A DNA stretch of 64,000 nt from Pseudomonas delhiensis (GCF_900187975.1 NZ_FZPC01000004.1:124001-188000), one strand, 5' to 3'; positions 12,659 through 22,100 are shown, counted from the first letter of the stretch. Notes: generated from the letters alone by a model not told the origin. Program-made: numbers and translations.

Positions 12659-13966
12659 ATGAACGTCTTGAAAGGCCAGGACATCCTGGCGCTCGGCTTT
12701 ATGACCTTCGCCCTGTTCGTCGGGGCCGGCAACATCATCTTCCCGCCCATCGTCGGCCTGCACTCGGGCCCGCACGTATGGATGGCGGCCCTCGGCTTCC
12801 TGATCACCGCGGTCGGCCTGCCGGTCATCACCGTGGTCGCCCTGGCCAAGGTCGGTGGCGCCATGGACACCCTCAGCCACCCCATCGGGCGCGTCGCCGG
12901 CGGCCTGCTGGCGGCGGTCTGCTACCTCTCCGTGGGCCCGCTGTTCGCCACCCCGCGTACCGCCACCGTGTCCTTCGAAGTGGGCCTGGCGCCGCTCACC
13001 GGTGACGGTTCGCTGCCGCTGTTCCTCTACAGCCTGGCGTACTTCCTGGTGGTCCTGGTGATCTCGCTGTACCCGGGCAAGCTGCTGGACACCGTGGGCC
13101 GTTTCCTCGCCCCGCTGAAGATCATCGCCCTGGCGGCGCTGGGCATCGCCGCCTTCATGCTGCCGGCCGGCACCATCGGCCAGGCCGAGCCGAGCTACGA
13201 GCACGCGGCCTTCTCCCAGGGCTTCATCAACGGCTACCTGACCATGGACACCCTGGGCGCCCTGGTCTTCGGCATCGTCATCGTCAACGCCATCCGCTCC
13301 CGCGGCGTGCAGTCGCCACGCCTGATCACCCGCTATGCGGTGATCGCCGGGCTGATCGCCGGGGTAGGGCTGGCGCTGGTGTACATCAGCCTGTTCCGCC
13401 TGGGCTCGGGCAGCCACGACATCGCCGCCGGCGCCACCAATGGCGCGGCCGTGCTGCACGCCTACGTGCAACACACCTTCGGTTCCCTGGGCAGCGGCTT
13501 CCTCGCCGTGCTCATCGCCCTGGCCTGCCTGGTCACCGCGGTGGGCCTGACCTGCGCCTGCGCCGAGTACTTCTGCCGCATCCTGCCGCTGTCCTACCGC
13601 AGCCTGGTGGTGATCCTGGCCGGCTTCTCGCTGCTGGTGTCCAACCTCGGCCTGACCAAGCTGATCCAGTTCTCGGTGCCGGTGCTGACCGCCATCTACC
13701 CGCCGTGCATCGTGCTGGTGGCGCTGAGCTTCTGCGCCGGCCTGTGGAAGTCGCAGACGCGCATAGTCGCGCCGGTGATGGTGGTATCGCTGGCCTTCGG
13801 CATGGTCGATGCGCTCAAGGGCGCCGGCTTCGCCCTGCCCCAGTGGCTGGCCCACCTGCCGCTGTCCGAGCAGGGCCTGGCCTGGCTGATCCCCTCGGTG
13901 GCCATGCTCGCCGTGATGGTGGTGGTCGACCGCCTGCTGGGCGAGCCCAGCGAAGCCGTGGCCTGA
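12659..13966 (+). CDS. braB: branched-chain amino acid:cation symporter (BraB/BrnQ, LIVCS family)
   Basis: Inner-membrane secondary carrier for leucine, isoleucine and valine; 435 residues with about twelve hydrophobic helices. The N-terminus [20 protein letters not shown] and the later [19 protein letters not shown] are hallmarks of the LIVCS family. Position directly downstream of sucD matches the braB location I recall in P. aeruginosa, which is why I give that symbol; brnQ is the generic name. It has its own terminator and is separated from sucD by one, so it is probably a single-gene unit. Start assigned by family N-terminus because the ribosome site is weak. Confidence 0.92.
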   Translation: MNVLKGQDILALGFMTFALFVGAGNIIFPPIVGLHSGPHVWMAALGFLITAVGLPVITVVALAKVGGAMDTLSHPIGRVAGGLLAAVCYLSVGPLFATPRTATVSFEVGLAPLTGDGSLPLFLYSLAYFLVVLVISLYPGKLLDTVGRFLAPLKIIALAALGIAAFMLPAGTIGQAEPSYEHAAFSQGFINGYLTMDTLGALVFGIVIVNAIRSRGVQSPRLITRYAVIAGLIAGVGLALVYISLFRLGSGSHDIAAGATNGAAVLHAYVQHTFGSLGSGFLAVLIALACLVTAVGLTCACAEYFCRILPLSYRSLVVILAGFSLLVSNLGLTKLIQFSVPVLTAIYPPCIVLVALSFCAGLWKSQTRIVAPVMVVSLAFGMVDALKGAGFALPQWLAHLPLSEQGLAWLIPSVAMLAVMVVVDRLLGEPSEAVA

Positions 13967-13985
13967 CCGGGTCCGCGCAACGAGT

Positions 13986-14011
13986 AAGGCCGCCCACGAG
14001 GCGGCCTTTTT
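13986..14011 (+). terminator. intrinsic terminator after the BraB-type carrier gene
   Basis: AAGGCCGCC at 13986-13994 pairs with GGCGGCCTT at 14000-14008 around CACGA, followed by TTT. Lies 20 nt after the carrier stop. Confidence 0.9.
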
Positions 14012-14053
14012 CGTTATCCGCCAATGGTCCCGGACACCGGTGTTCCGGCTGGC

Positions 14054-14085
14054 GGCGGATAACCGCGAACGGTTATTCGCCTTAC
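14054..14085 (-). repeat. type I REP palindrome
   Basis: A GGCGGATAACC-GCGA-ACGGTTATTCGCC palindrome ending in CTTAC, a one-base variant of the CCTAC (GTAGG reverse) end seen in the other copies. Confidence 0.75.
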
Positions 14086-14099
14086 GGTTGGGCACGGTC

Positions 14100-14147
14100 G
14101 TAGGAGCGGGCCCTGCCCGCGATTTCGCGCGCAGGGCGCGCTCCTAC
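14100..14147. repeat. type II REP doublet (GTAGGAGCG family)
   Basis: Begins GTAGGAGCGGGCCCTGC and ends GCAGGGCGCGCTCCTAC, so two GTAG-ended REPs face each other as a compact REPIN. It is the reverse complement of 20649-20695 except for one base in the middle. Confidence 0.8.
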
Positions 14148-14182
14148 AGGTTGAAACCGAACTTCGCATTCATGCCGGACAG

Positions 14183-14221
14183 CCCCCTCTCCCGCTTGCG
14201 GGAGAGGGTTGGGGAGAGGGG
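14183..14221. repeat. CTCTCCCGC-GCGGGAGAG intergenic repeat
   Basis: A short hairpin (CCCTCTCCCGC/GCGGGAGAGGG with loop TT) followed by TTGGGGAGAGGGG. The same block recurs at 27013-27050 and, in variants, at 26883-26935, 33033-33079 and 33166-33202. Confidence 0.75.
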
Positions 14222-14406
14222 AAGGCGTCAATCCAAAGCACGGCGCCGCCGGTGAACGCCATTCGCGGACAAGGTCTCTTGCAATAGGACGGGAGCAGAC
14301 GCGATCACGTGTCTTCCCGCAAATATCCGGCGTCTATCTGCCGCGTTCTCCCGCCATTACCCCATCAACAGGCCGGGCCCGCCGACAGGGCCCGCCAAGG
14401 AAGACC

Positions 14407-15153
14407 ATGACCGACGTCGTCGACCTCTTCGATATCCAGTACCTGTGGAACCTGCTGGCCATGCTCTGGTTCACCCTCTGCTGGGTCGGCTATGCCCGCT
14501 ACGCCAGCCACAGGGCCCGCGACACCGCATGCCTGGCCAGCGTGCTGCACCTGTACCGCAAGGACTGGATGCGCCGCCTGCTGCTGCGCGACAACCGCGT
14601 GGCCGACGCCAGCGTGATCGGCAACCTGGAGCGCAACGCCTCGTTCTTCGCCTCCAGCACCCTGATCATCCTGGCCGGCATCCTCACCCTGCTGGGGTCG
14701 GCCGAGCGCACCGTGTCGGTGCTGGCCGACCTGCCTTTCGTGGCCTCGCCGACCCGTGGGCTGTCGGAGCTGAAGCTGCTGTGCCTGGCGGTGGTGTTCG
14801 TGTATGCCTTCTTCACCTTCAGCTGGTGCATGCGCCAGTACAACTTCGCCGCCGTGCTGGTGGGCTCGGCGCCGATGATCGGCGAGCGCCACGTCGGCGA
14901 GCAGGAGCGCAACGCCTTCGCCGAGCGCGCCGCGCGGGTGGTGTCCATGGCCGCGCACCAGTTCAACCAGGGCCTGCGTTCCTACTACTTCGGCCTGGCC
15001 ATGCTGGCCTGGTTCATCAACCCCTGGATCTTCATGCTGGTTACCGCCGGCGTGGTCGGGGTGCTGTACCAGCGCGAGTTCCACTCCGACGTGCTCAAGG
15101 TGATGGTGTTCACCCCCACGCCCCAGGTGGAGCCGGCGAAGGAGCCGGAGTGA
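14407..15153 (+). CDS. DUF599 family integral membrane protein
   Basis: 248 residues with four clear hydrophobic segments (about residues 10-30, 77-98, 118-140 and 190-222). The spacing and motifs (NASFFASSTLI, RQYNFAAVLVGSAP) are those of the DUF599 family, whose function is unknown to me. ATG 14407 follows AAGGAAGACC. It is alone on the plus strand and ends against the convergent lipoprotein gene, with which it shares a bidirectional terminator. The C-terminal tail is short and charged. Confidence 0.8.
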   Translation: MTDVVDLFDIQYLWNLLAMLWFTLCWVGYARYASHRARDTACLASVLHLYRKDWMRRLLLRDNRVADASVIGNLERNASFFASSTLIILAGILTLLGSAERTVSVLADLPFVASPTRGLSELKLLCLAVVFVYAFFTFSWCMRQYNFAAVLVGSAPMIGERHVGEQERNAFAERAARVVSMAAHQFNQGLRSYYFGLAMLAWFINPWIFMLVTAGVVGVLYQREFHSDVLKVMVFTPTPQVEPAKEPE

Positions 15154-15160
15154 AGAAACG

Positions 15161-15186
15161 ACAAAGCCCGCGAATGCGGGCCTTGT
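15161..15186. terminator. bidirectional terminator between the DUF599 and lipoprotein genes
   Basis: ACAAAGCCCGC at 15161-15171 pairs with GCGGGCCTTGT at 15176-15186 around GAAT, with one mismatch. A/T-rich flanks on both sides suit two convergent genes. Confidence 0.75.
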
Positions 15187-15208
15187 GCGTTGTACGGGGA
15201 GCGGGCTG

Positions 15209-15427
15209 TTACTTCTGCTCCTCGTTGGACGGTGCCGGCGCGGTGTCCGGAGCCGGGGTGGTCGGCGCCGGAGCGGCTTCGTTGGCCGGTGGCGTGGTCG
15301 GCGCCGGGGTCGCCGGCTGCTCGGTGCTCGGCGTGGCCGGCGGTGCCTTGGGCTCTTCTTTCTTGTCGCAACCGGCCAAGGTCAGGCCTGCAACCAGCAT
15401 CAGAGCGAAGGGAAGGGTTTTTTTCAT
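15209..15427 (-). CDS. small proline/alanine/threonine-rich lipoprotein
   Basis: 72 residues. The signal sequence is MKKTLPFALMLVAGL, with a lipobox LAGC that makes Cys20 the lipidated residue, followed by DKKEE. The rest is a low-complexity Pro/Ala/Thr linker ending SNEEQK, with no folded domain visible. Asp at position +2 would favour inner-membrane retention by the classical Lol rule, though Pseudomonas rules differ. GGAGG precedes the ATG by 7-8 nt. Function unknown; comparable small lipoproteins follow the same neighbour in other pseudomonads as far as I remember. Confidence 0.8.
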   Translation of the reverse strand: MKKTLPFALMLVAGLTLAGCDKKEEPKAPPATPSTEQPATPAPTTPPANEAAPAPTTPAPDTAPAPSNEEQK

Positions 15428-15588
15428 CGTGGAGCCTCCATGTGCGGCGTTCCTGGTGTTAGCCCTTTGAGCTGAGGCCCGCCTCAGAAGTTCAATGCAA
15501 GTTTGCGCCGGCGCTACGATTATTCACTGCGCAGCCCATTGGCGGCGGAGTATCATGCGCCATCGAGCATCCCGGGGCCCCGATCCGC

Positions 15589-16056
15589 ATGAGTGAAATG
15601 TCCATTCTAGAGCGCGCGCAACGCTTCCTCGCCGTCCTGCGCCATTGCCAGGTGCTGGGTATCGCGGCCCACGCCGCGGACGAAAAAGGCCTGACCCTGC
15701 GCCTGCCTTATAGCGAAGCGATCGTTGGCAACCCGGAAACCGGCGTCATCCATGGCGGCGCCATCACCACCCTGATGGACACCACCTGCGGCATCTCGAC
15801 GCTCTGCGTGCTGCCGCAGTTCGAGATCTGCCCGACCCTCGACCTGCGCATCGACTACATGCACCCGGCCGAGCCGCACAAGGACATTTTCGGGTTCGCC
15901 GAGTGCTACCGCGTCACGCCCACCGTCATCTTCACCCGCGGCATCGCCTACCAGGACGACCCGCAGGAGCCCATCGCCCACGTGGTCGGCACCTTCATGC
16001 GCCTGGGCAAGGGCGCCGTCGGCGGCCCGGCGGGCGGCAAGGGGGAGGGCGCATGA
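15589..16056 (+). CDS. hotdog-fold thioesterase (PaaI-like)
   Basis: 155 residues of the PaaI/4HBT hotdog family, likely hydrolysing an acyl-CoA of unknown identity. The catalytic/fold signature HGGAITTLMDTTCG (HGG-x6-D) lies mid-protein, preceded by the NPETGVIHGG approach and followed by TLDLRIDYMHPA. A Gly-rich tail (GGPAGGKGEGA) ends it. An alternative ATG lies three codons downstream. Its stop overlaps the start of the next hotdog gene (ATGA), so the two are probably made together and may form a heteromer or successive duplicates. Confidence 0.85.
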   Translation: MSEMSILERAQRFLAVLRHCQVLGIAAHAADEKGLTLRLPYSEAIVGNPETGVIHGGAITTLMDTTCGISTLCVLPQFEICPTLDLRIDYMHPAEPHKDIFGFAECYRVTPTVIFTRGIAYQDDPQEPIAHVVGTFMRLGKGAVGGPAGGKGEGA

Positions 16057-16499
16057 GCACCCCGAACATCGAGAGCCTGCTGCGCCAGATGCACCAGGAC
16101 AACGACTTCAGCCCGCTGCTGGAGATGATCCCCTACGCCCGGCTGATCGGCATCCGCTGCCTGCGCCTGGGCGAGGAGGTGATCTTCCACCTGCCGGCCA
16201 GCCGCGACAACATCGGCAACCCGACCCTGCCGGCGCTGCACGGCGGGGTGATCGCCGGCTTCATGGAACACGCAGCCATGCTGCACCTGCTGATGCTCAT
16301 GGGCGTGCCGCACCTGCCGAAGATCATCGACTTCTCCGTCGACTACCTGCGCGCCGGGCACTTCCGCGACACCTACGCCCAGTGCCAGGTGTGGCGCCAG
16401 GGCCGGCGCGTGGCCAACGTCGCCATCACCGCCTGGCAGACCAGCCGCGCCGAGCCGATCGCCACCGCGCGGGCGCATTTCAAGGTCGACGGCGCCTGA
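16053..16499 (+). CDS. second hotdog-fold thioesterase, coupled to the first
   Basis: 148 residues. LHGGVIAGFMEHAA is the hotdog signature with Glu in the place of the usual acidic residue. Flanking NPTLPALHGG and IDFSVDYLRAG repeat the pattern of the upstream gene, so the pair looks like diverged paralogues. The ATG overlaps the previous stop by 4 nt. Substrate unknown. The next gene begins 13 nt downstream, so all three could be one operon. Confidence 0.85.
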   Translation: MSTPNIESLLRQMHQDNDFSPLLEMIPYARLIGIRCLRLGEEVIFHLPASRDNIGNPTLPALHGGVIAGFMEHAAMLHLLMLMGVPHLPKIIDFSVDYLRAGHFRDTYAQCQVWRQGRRVANVAITAWQTSRAEPIATARAHFKVDGA

Positions 16500-16512
16500 G
16501 GCCCGGGGCGCG

Positions 16513-17742
16513 ATGGACACGCTGCTGATCCTCGGCGGGCTGCTGCTGGCGCTGGCCGGCTACGCCTGGCTGGTCATGCTGGCATTCGAGCGCGGCCCGC
16601 TGTGGGGCCTGGCCTGCCTGCTGCCGCCCCTGGCGCCGGTGTTCCTGGCGCGGCACTGGGGCTTCGCGCGCAAGGCGCTGTTCCTCGGCGCCCTGGGCTG
16701 CATCCCCCTGGTCGTCGGCCTGGCCATGCTCGCCAGCCACGACAGCGCGCGGCTGGAAGCCATCCTCAGCCTGCAATGGCTGCGCAGCGGGCCCGTGGCG
16801 GCGCCGGAGCTGGACATCGCCCTGCGCGGCGAACTCGATGGCCAGGCCTTCGCGCCGCAGCAGGCGGAGCTGATCGACGGCGTGCTTAGCCTGCGCGAAG
16901 GCCAGGACTTCTATGCCCACCGCGAAGTGCGCATCCGCCTGCCGGCCCAGCCGCGGGGCGCGCTGCGCCTGGACGTGCTGCCGGACGACCGTGGGCCGCG
17001 GCCCGTGGTGGAGGTCAGCTGGCTGGCGCCGGGCGCCGACCTGCCCGAGGCCGTGCGCCTGGGCAGCGGCTACAGCTTGCATCTGGACCTGCGGCCCGAG
17101 GCGCCCAACCGCCTGCGCGGCGACTTCCACCTGGTGCTGCCGACGGAGTACCGCACCACCCTCAGCGGCCGCATCGAGCTGTACACCGACCGCCTGCGCT
17201 ACCGCGACGGCCAGGTGGACACCCGTTTCGACTCCGCCGACACCCTGGCCTACGTCCTGCGCGACTACCTGCAGCGGCGCTTCCCGGGCCGCCAGCTGGA
17301 ACTGCCCGAGACGCGCCTGGAGCCCCTGGGCCCGATCCTGCAGGTGCCGCTGGACTTCAGCCTGGACGGCGAGCCCCAGCACCTGGACCTGGAGCTCGGG
17401 CGCAGCGCCAGCCGCGGCTGGACGGTGCGCGGCGACCGCTACCCGAAGCTGGCGCCGCGCGCCGAGGCCAGCGTTCCGGCGGCCGAACCCCAGCCCGCCG
17501 CGCCCCAGCCCGGCAACGCGGCGCGGCCGCTGAGCCTGGAGCGCCTGCAGGCCGAGCCGCAGCGCTACGTCAACCGCGGCATGCGCGTGACCACCGAGCG
17601 TGGGCGCGTGGCCGAAGGCGTGTTCACCGGCCTCGACCCGAACGGCCGGGTGGTCATCCGCCACCTGCTCACCGGCGCCGGCCAGGCCAGCTACAGCCTG
17701 CGGCCCGCGGAGATCAGCGCCATCGAGTTGCTGCCGCAGTGA
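16513..17742 (+). CDS. unrecognised membrane-anchored protein with a C-terminal small beta domain
   Basis: 409 residues. Three hydrophobic segments at the N-terminus (about 2-24, 28-48 and 54-76) are followed by a long soluble region rich in predicted beta structure (about 90-310). A Pro/Ala linker (VPAAEPQPAAPQPG) follows. A C-terminal domain of about 70 residues starts at RPLSLERLQAEP and includes RGMRVTTERGRVAEGVFTGL, which looks like a small barrel (SH3/LSm-like) by pattern only. I do not recognise the family. ATG 16513 follows the second thioesterase by 13 nt. It may be an envelope protein. Confidence 0.75.
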   Translation: MDTLLILGGLLLALAGYAWLVMLAFERGPLWGLACLLPPLAPVFLARHWGFARKALFLGALGCIPLVVGLAMLASHDSARLEAILSLQWLRSGPVAAPELDIALRGELDGQAFAPQQAELIDGVLSLREGQDFYAHREVRIRLPAQPRGALRLDVLPDDRGPRPVVEVSWLAPGADLPEAVRLGSGYSLHLDLRPEAPNRLRGDFHLVLPTEYRTTLSGRIELYTDRLRYRDGQVDTRFDSADTLAYVLRDYLQRRFPGRQLELPETRLEPLGPILQVPLDFSLDGEPQHLDLELGRSASRGWTVRGDRYPKLAPRAEASVPAAEPQPAAPQPGNAARPLSLERLQAEPQRYVNRGMRVTTERGRVAEGVFTGLDPNGRVVIRHLLTGAGQASYSLRPAEISAIELLPQ

Positions 17743-17840
17743 CGCCCGTCGCGGCAACCCCTTGAAAAGCATCAGGAAGCCCCCATCTCGCTGACATCCG
17801 CCGCCCGCTGCGGCTTTTGTCATCCTCGGAGCGAGAACCT

Positions 17841-19745
17841 ATGAGCGTGGAGACGCAGAAAGAGACCCTGGGCTTTCAGACCGAAGTGAAGCAACTGCTT
17901 CACCTGATGATCCATTCCCTGTATTCGAACAAGGAAATCTTCCTCCGCGAGCTGATTTCCAACGCCTCCGACGCGGCCGACAAGCTGCGCTTCGAGGCCC
18001 TGGCCAAGCCGGAACTGCTCGAAGGCGGCGCCGAACTGAAGATCCGCGTCAGCTTCGACAAGGACGCCAGGACCGTCACCCTCGAAGACAACGGCATCGG
18101 CATGAGCCGCGAGGAAGTGATCGCGCACCTGGGCACCATCGCCAAGTCCGGTACCGCCGACTTCCTGAAGAACCTCTCGGGCGACCAGAAGAAGGACTCG
18201 CACCTGATTGGCCAGTTCGGCGTGGGCTTCTACAGCGCCTTCATCGTCGCCGACAAGGTCGACGTCTTCACCCGCCGCGCCGGTGCTTCCGCCAGCGAAG
18301 GCGTGCACTGGTCGTCGAAGGGCGAGGGCGAGTTCGAAGTCGCCACCCTCGACAAGCCCGAGCGCGGCACCCGCATCGTCCTGCACCTGAAGGACGGCGA
18401 AGAGGAGTTCGCCGACGGCTGGCGCCTGCGCAACATCATCAAGAAGTATTCCGACCACATCGCCCTGCCCATCGAGCTGCCGAAGGAATTCCACGGCGAA
18501 GAGAAGGACAAGCCGGCCGAGCCGGAATGGGAAGTGGTCAACCGCGCCAGCGCCCTCTGGACCCGTCCGCGCACCGAGATCAAGGACGAGGAATACCAGG
18601 AGTTCTACAAGCACACCGCCCACGACTTCGAGAACCCGCTGACCTGGAGCCACAACAAGGTCGAAGGCAAGCTGGAGTACACCTCGCTGCTCTACGTGCC
18701 CGGCCGCGCGCCCTTCGACCTGTACCACCGCGAGGCCCCGCGCGGGCTGAAGCTGTATGTGCAGCGCGTGTTCATCATGGACCAGGCCGAGCAGTTCCTG
18801 CCGCTGTACCTGCGCTTCATCAAGGGCGTGGTCGACTCCAACGACCTGTCGCTGAACGTCTCCCGCGAGATCCTCCAGTCCGGCCCGGTGATCGACTCCA
18901 TGAAGTCGGCGCTGACCAAGCGCGTGCTGGACATGCTGGAGAAGCTGGCGAGCAGCGACGCCGAGGCCTACAAGGGCTTCTGGAAGAACTTCGGCCAGGT
19001 CCTCAAGGAAGGCCCGGCGGAAGACTTCGCCAACAAGGAGAAGATCGCCGGCCTCTTGCGCTTCGCCTCCACCAGCGACGAGTCCGGCGAGCAGAGCGTG
19101 TCCCTGGCCGACTACCTCGGCCGCATGAAGGAAGGCCAGGACAAGATCTACTACCTCACCGGCGAGAGCTACGCCCAGGTGAAGAACAGCCCGCACCTGG
19201 AAGTCTTCCGCAAGAAGGGCATCGAGGTGCTGCTGCTCACCGACCGCATCGACGAGTGGCTGATGAGCTACCTGCCGAGCTTCGACGGCAAGGACTTCGT
19301 CGACGTCGCCCGCGGCGACCTGGACCTGGGCAAGCTGGACTCCGAAGAGGACAAGAAGGCCCAGGAGGAAGTGGCCAAGGCCAAAGAGGGCCTGGTGGAG
19401 CGCCTGAAGGCCGCCCTCGGCGAGGAAGTCGCCGAAGTGCGCGTGTCGCACCGCCTGACCGACTCGCCGGCGATCCTCGCCATCGGCGAGGCCGACCTCG
19501 GCCTGCAGATGCGCCAGATCCTCGAGGCCAGCGGGCAGAAGGTGCCGGAGTCGAAGCCGATCTTCGAATTCAACCCGGCCCACCCGCTGATCGAGAAGCT
19601 GGATGCGGAGCCGGACGAGGACCGCTTCGGCGAGCTGGCGCACATCCTCTTCGACCAGGCCGCCCTGGCCGCCGGCGACAGCCTCAAGGACCCGGCCGCC
19701 TACGTGCGCCGGCTGAACAAGCTGCTGGTGGAACTTTCCGCCTGA
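17841..19745 (+). CDS. htpG: molecular chaperone HtpG (bacterial Hsp90)
   Basis: Cytoplasmic ATP-dependent chaperone, 634 residues from ATG 17841 ([12 protein letters not shown]), which is the usual Pseudomonas length. A TTG 8 codons upstream is open but non-conserved. The GHKL ATPase motifs are intact: [20 protein letters not shown] and [11 protein letters not shown]. The middle domain has NVSREILQ, and the C-terminal dimerisation region ends [14 protein letters not shown]. Followed by a strong terminator. Probably heat-inducible, but I did not identify a sigma32 promoter. Confidence 0.98.
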   Translation: MSVETQKETLGFQTEVKQLLHLMIHSLYSNKEIFLRELISNASDAADKLRFEALAKPELLEGGAELKIRVSFDKDARTVTLEDNGIGMSREEVIAHLGTIAKSGTADFLKNLSGDQKKDSHLIGQFGVGFYSAFIVADKVDVFTRRAGASASEGVHWSSKGEGEFEVATLDKPERGTRIVLHLKDGEEEFADGWRLRNIIKKYSDHIALPIELPKEFHGEEKDKPAEPEWEVVNRASALWTRPRTEIKDEEYQEFYKHTAHDFENPLTWSHNKVEGKLEYTSLLYVPGRAPFDLYHREAPRGLKLYVQRVFIMDQAEQFLPLYLRFIKGVVDSNDLSLNVSREILQSGPVIDSMKSALTKRVLDMLEKLASSDAEAYKGFWKNFGQVLKEGPAEDFANKEKIAGLLRFASTSDESGEQSVSLADYLGRMKEGQDKIYYLTGESYAQVKNSPHLEVFRKKGIEVLLLTDRIDEWLMSYLPSFDGKDFVDVARGDLDLGKLDSEEDKKAQEEVAKAKEGLVERLKAALGEEVAEVRVSHRLTDSPAILAIGEADLGLQMRQILEASGQKVPESKPIFEFNPAHPLIEKLDAEPDEDRFGELAHILFDQAALAAGDSLKDPAAYVRRLNKLLVELSA

Positions 19746-19769
19746 GCCGGTAACCTCACACAAAGCCCG
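17841..19769 (+). other. htpG transcription unit and trailing terminator region (see CDS and terminator entries)
   Basis: Bookkeeping entry marking that htpG appears to be transcribed alone: it begins about 100 nt after the preceding gene and is closed by a strong hairpin after its stop. Confidence 0.4.
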
Positions 19770-19790
19770 CCTTCGCGGGCTTTGTGCTTT
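19759..19790. terminator. intrinsic terminator after htpG
   Basis: CACAAAGCCCGC at 19759-19770 pairs perfectly with GCGGGCTTTGTG at 19775-19786 around CTTC, followed by CTTTT. Confidence 0.92.
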
Positions 19791-19817
19791 TCCTACTCCC
19801 ACTGAAGGAAGTCACCC

Positions 19818-20549
19818 ATGAGTCAGATCAGCGTCCAACCCGTCGCTTACGAAGTCGACGGTGTGTCCTTCGAAGGTCAGCTCGTCTTCGACGCCTCCAG
19901 CACCGTGCAGCGCCCCGGCCTGCTGATGGCGCCCAATTGGCTGGGTGTCAGCCAGGGCGCGCTGGACATCGCCCGCCAGGTCGCCGGCCACGGCTACGTG
20001 GTGCTGGTGGCCGACCTCTACGGCAAGGACGTGCGCCCCGACGGCCCGGAGCAGGCCGGCGCCGCCATGATGCCGCTGAAGAACGACCGCGCCGCCCTGC
20101 GCCGCCGCATGCAGGCGGCCTTCAAGGCGCTGCAGGCCCAGGCCGGCAAGGCACCGCTCGACAGCGCCAGGCTGGCCGCCTTCGGCTTCTGCTTCGGCGG
20201 CTGCTGCGCCCTGGACCTGGCCCGCGACGGCGCGCCGCTGGCCGCGGCGGTGTCCTTCCACGGCACCCTGGATTCGCCCAACCCGGCGGATGCGAAGAAC
20301 ATCAAGGGCTCGGTGCTGGTCCTCGACGGCGCCATCGACCCGCTGGTGCCGCGCGAGCAACTGGCCGACTTCGCCAGGGAAATGAACGACGCCGGCGTGG
20401 ACTGGGCCCTGACCAGCTACGGCGGCGCGGCGCACTCCTTCACCGACCCGCAGGCGCAGATCCCGGGCAAGATGCAGTACGACGCCAAGGTGGCCCGCCG
20501 GGCATTCCAGGCGATGTACGACCTGCTGGACGAGAAGTTCGGCGAATAA
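19818..20549 (+). CDS. dienelactone hydrolase family protein
   Basis: 243 residues of alpha/beta hydrolase fold. The nucleophile elbow GFCFGG carries Cys, the dienelactone hydrolase hallmark. The acid is likely in LDGAIDPLVP and the His in GGAAHSFTDP. PNWLGVSQGALDIARQVA and ADLYGKDVRP match the family N-terminus. No chlorocatechol or beta-ketoadipate genes are nearby, so the physiological substrate is unknown and this is probably a general housekeeping member. ATG 19818 follows GAAGGAAGTCACCC. Confidence 0.9.
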   Translation: MSQISVQPVAYEVDGVSFEGQLVFDASSTVQRPGLLMAPNWLGVSQGALDIARQVAGHGYVVLVADLYGKDVRPDGPEQAGAAMMPLKNDRAALRRRMQAAFKALQAQAGKAPLDSARLAAFGFCFGGCCALDLARDGAPLAAAVSFHGTLDSPNPADAKNIKGSVLVLDGAIDPLVPREQLADFAREMNDAGVDWALTSYGGAAHSFTDPQAQIPGKMQYDAKVARRAFQAMYDLLDEKFGE

Positions 20550-20564
20550 GCGCTGGTATAGTTG

Positions 20565-20815
20565 GTAGGGCGCATAACGCCTACGGCGTTATCCGCCAAA
20601 TCGCGGACAGAGTCCGCTCCAACGCGGGCCGAGCCATGCCATTCCCCTGTAGGAGCGCGCCCTGCGCGCGAATCGCGGGCAGGGCCCGCTCCTACAATTT
20701 GCCGTGAAGCATGGGCTCCCCGTAGGACTCCGTCCGCGATTGGACTCACCGGCCACGCCGGACGCCCAGGTGGCGCGGCCAACGGCGGATAACCACGCAC
20801 GATCATCCGCCCTAC
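20565..20815. repeat. type I REPIN-like pair with nested type II doublet
   Basis: The left end at 20565-20597 (GTAGGGCGCATAACGCC...) and the right end at 20784-20815 (GGCGGATAACC...CCCTAC) are inverted GTAG-ended REPs. Between them lie a complete type II doublet (20649-20695) and fragments resembling a further GGACTC(T/C)GTCCGCG REP. The right end overlaps the stop codon of the sugar permease gene. Confidence 0.7.
20649..20695. repeat. type II REP doublet (GTAGGAGCG family)
   Basis: Begins GTAGGAGCGCGCCCTGCG and ends GCAGGGCCCGCTCCTAC. It is the inverted, nearly identical copy of 14100-14147. Confidence 0.8.
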
Positions 20816-22059
20816 GGTTGCGCCAACCGCGTCGCCCTGGCCTCGTCCGCCCGGTAGCCACGGGCGCCGAACCAGCAGATGTACAGGTAGCACACCAGCG
20901 GAATGGCGAAGGAATTGAGCAGGCCGATGTGGTCGGCGAAGAAGCCTTGCACCAGCGGCACCAGGGCGCCGCCGACGATGGCCATGCACAGCAGGCCCGA
21001 GCCCTTGCTGGTCAGGTTGCCCAGGCCTTCCAGGGCCAGGGAGAAGATGGTCGGGAACATGATCGAGTTGAACAGGCCGATGAGGATCAGCGCCCACATC
21101 GCCACGTGGCCGCCCACACCGATGGCCACCGCCAGCAGCACGGCGTTGGTCACCGCGTTGAAGGCCAGGATGCGGTTGGGGCGGATGCTGCGCATCAGCA
21201 CGCTGCCGATGAAGCGGCCGACCATGGCGCCGCCCCAGTACAGCGAGAGGAACTTGCTGGCCTGCTCGCCGGGCAGGCCGGCGATGTCCGGCTGGCCCAT
21301 CAGGCTGACCAGGTAGCTGCCGATGGCCACCTCGGCGCCGACGTAGGCGAAGATGCCGACCACCCCGAATATCAGATGCCGGTGGGCGAGCAGCGAGTGC
21401 CTGCCGGCGGCCGCGCCGTCGCTGGGCTCGTCGTGGGTGATTTGCGGCAGGCGGAACAGGCCGATCAGCACGGCGATGGCGAACAGCAGGGCGGCCAGCA
21501 CCAGGTAGGGCGTCTTCACCGAGTCGGCCTCGGCGGCGGCGCTGCCCAGCCCGCTGGCGGCGCCGGCGCCGATGGCGAGGATGGTCACCGAGCCCACCAG
21601 CGGGCCGACGGTGGTGCCCAGGGAGTTGAAGGCCTGGGTCATGTTCAGCCGGCTGGCGGCCGACTGCGGGCTGCCGAGCACGGTGACGTAGGGGTTGGCC
21701 GCCACCTGCAGCAGGGTGATGCCCGAGGCCAGGATGAACAACGCGGCGAGGAACGCCGGGTAGGACTGCGCGCCAGCTGCCGGCAGGAACAGCAGGCATC
21801 CGACTCCAGCGGTGACCAGGCCGAGGATGATCCCGCGCTTGTAGCCCAGGCGCTCGACCAGGCGGCCGGCCGGGAAGGACATGACGAAGTAGGCGGTGAA
21901 GAAGCTGAACTGCACCAGCGACGCCTGCACGTAGTTGAGGGTGAACACCGCCTTCAGGTGCGGCACCAGCACGTCGTTCAGCGAGGTGATCAGGCCCCAC
22001 ATGAAGAAGAGCACGGTGAGCACCGTGAGTGCGCTGGCGTGACGATTCTGCTCTGGCAT
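20812..22059 (-). CDS. FucP-like sugar MFS transporter
   Basis: 415 residues, twelve hydrophobic helices, of the fucose/glucose-galactose:proton symporter branch of the major facilitator superfamily. TVLFFMWGLITSLNDVLVPHLK is the typical first helix, FSFFTAYFVMSFPAGRLVERLGYKRGI the helix 2 / loop 2-3 signature, and VAANPYVTVLG-(x)-RLNMTQAFNSLGTT the helix 4-5 region. The actual sugar is unknown. GGAG precedes the ATG. Its TAG stop lies inside a REP GTAG end. The pirin gene is 41 nt upstream on the same strand, so the two are probably co-transcribed. Confidence 0.9.
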   Translation of the reverse strand: MPEQNRHASALTVLTVLFFMWGLITSLNDVLVPHLKAVFTLNYVQASLVQFSFFTAYFVMSFPAGRLVERLGYKRGIILGLVTAGVGCLLFLPAAGAQSYPAFLAALFILASGITLLQVAANPYVTVLGSPQSAASRLNMTQAFNSLGTTVGPLVGSVTILAIGAGAASGLGSAAAEADSVKTPYLVLAALLFAIAVLIGLFRLPQITHDEPSDGAAAGRHSLLAHRHLIFGVVGIFAYVGAEVAIGSYLVSLMGQPDIAGLPGEQASKFLSLYWGGAMVGRFIGSVLMRSIRPNRILAFNAVTNAVLLAVAIGVGGHVAMWALILIGLFNSIMFPTIFSLALEGLGNLTSKGSGLLCMAIVGGALVPLVQGFFADHIGLLNSFAIPLVCYLYICWFGARGYRADEARATRLAQP

Positions 22060-22100
22060 GGCAGCTCCAGGTCGTGGAGGGAAAGGGGGAGGGCCGCGGC

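Larger units (their letters stand above)
14012..14406. other. repeat-filled gap between braB and the DUF599 gene
   Basis: No gene is seen. The gap holds a type I REP (14054-14085), a type II REP doublet (14100-14147) and a CTCTCCCGC-GCGGGAGAG repeat (14183-14221), each listed separately. The remaining 14222-14406 presumably holds the promoter of the next gene, but I cannot pick one out. Confidence 0.5.

Noticed and set aside
12468-12662. Short 64-codon frame in the sucD-braB gap
   Set aside because: No ribosome site, no recognisable pattern; overlaps the braB start.
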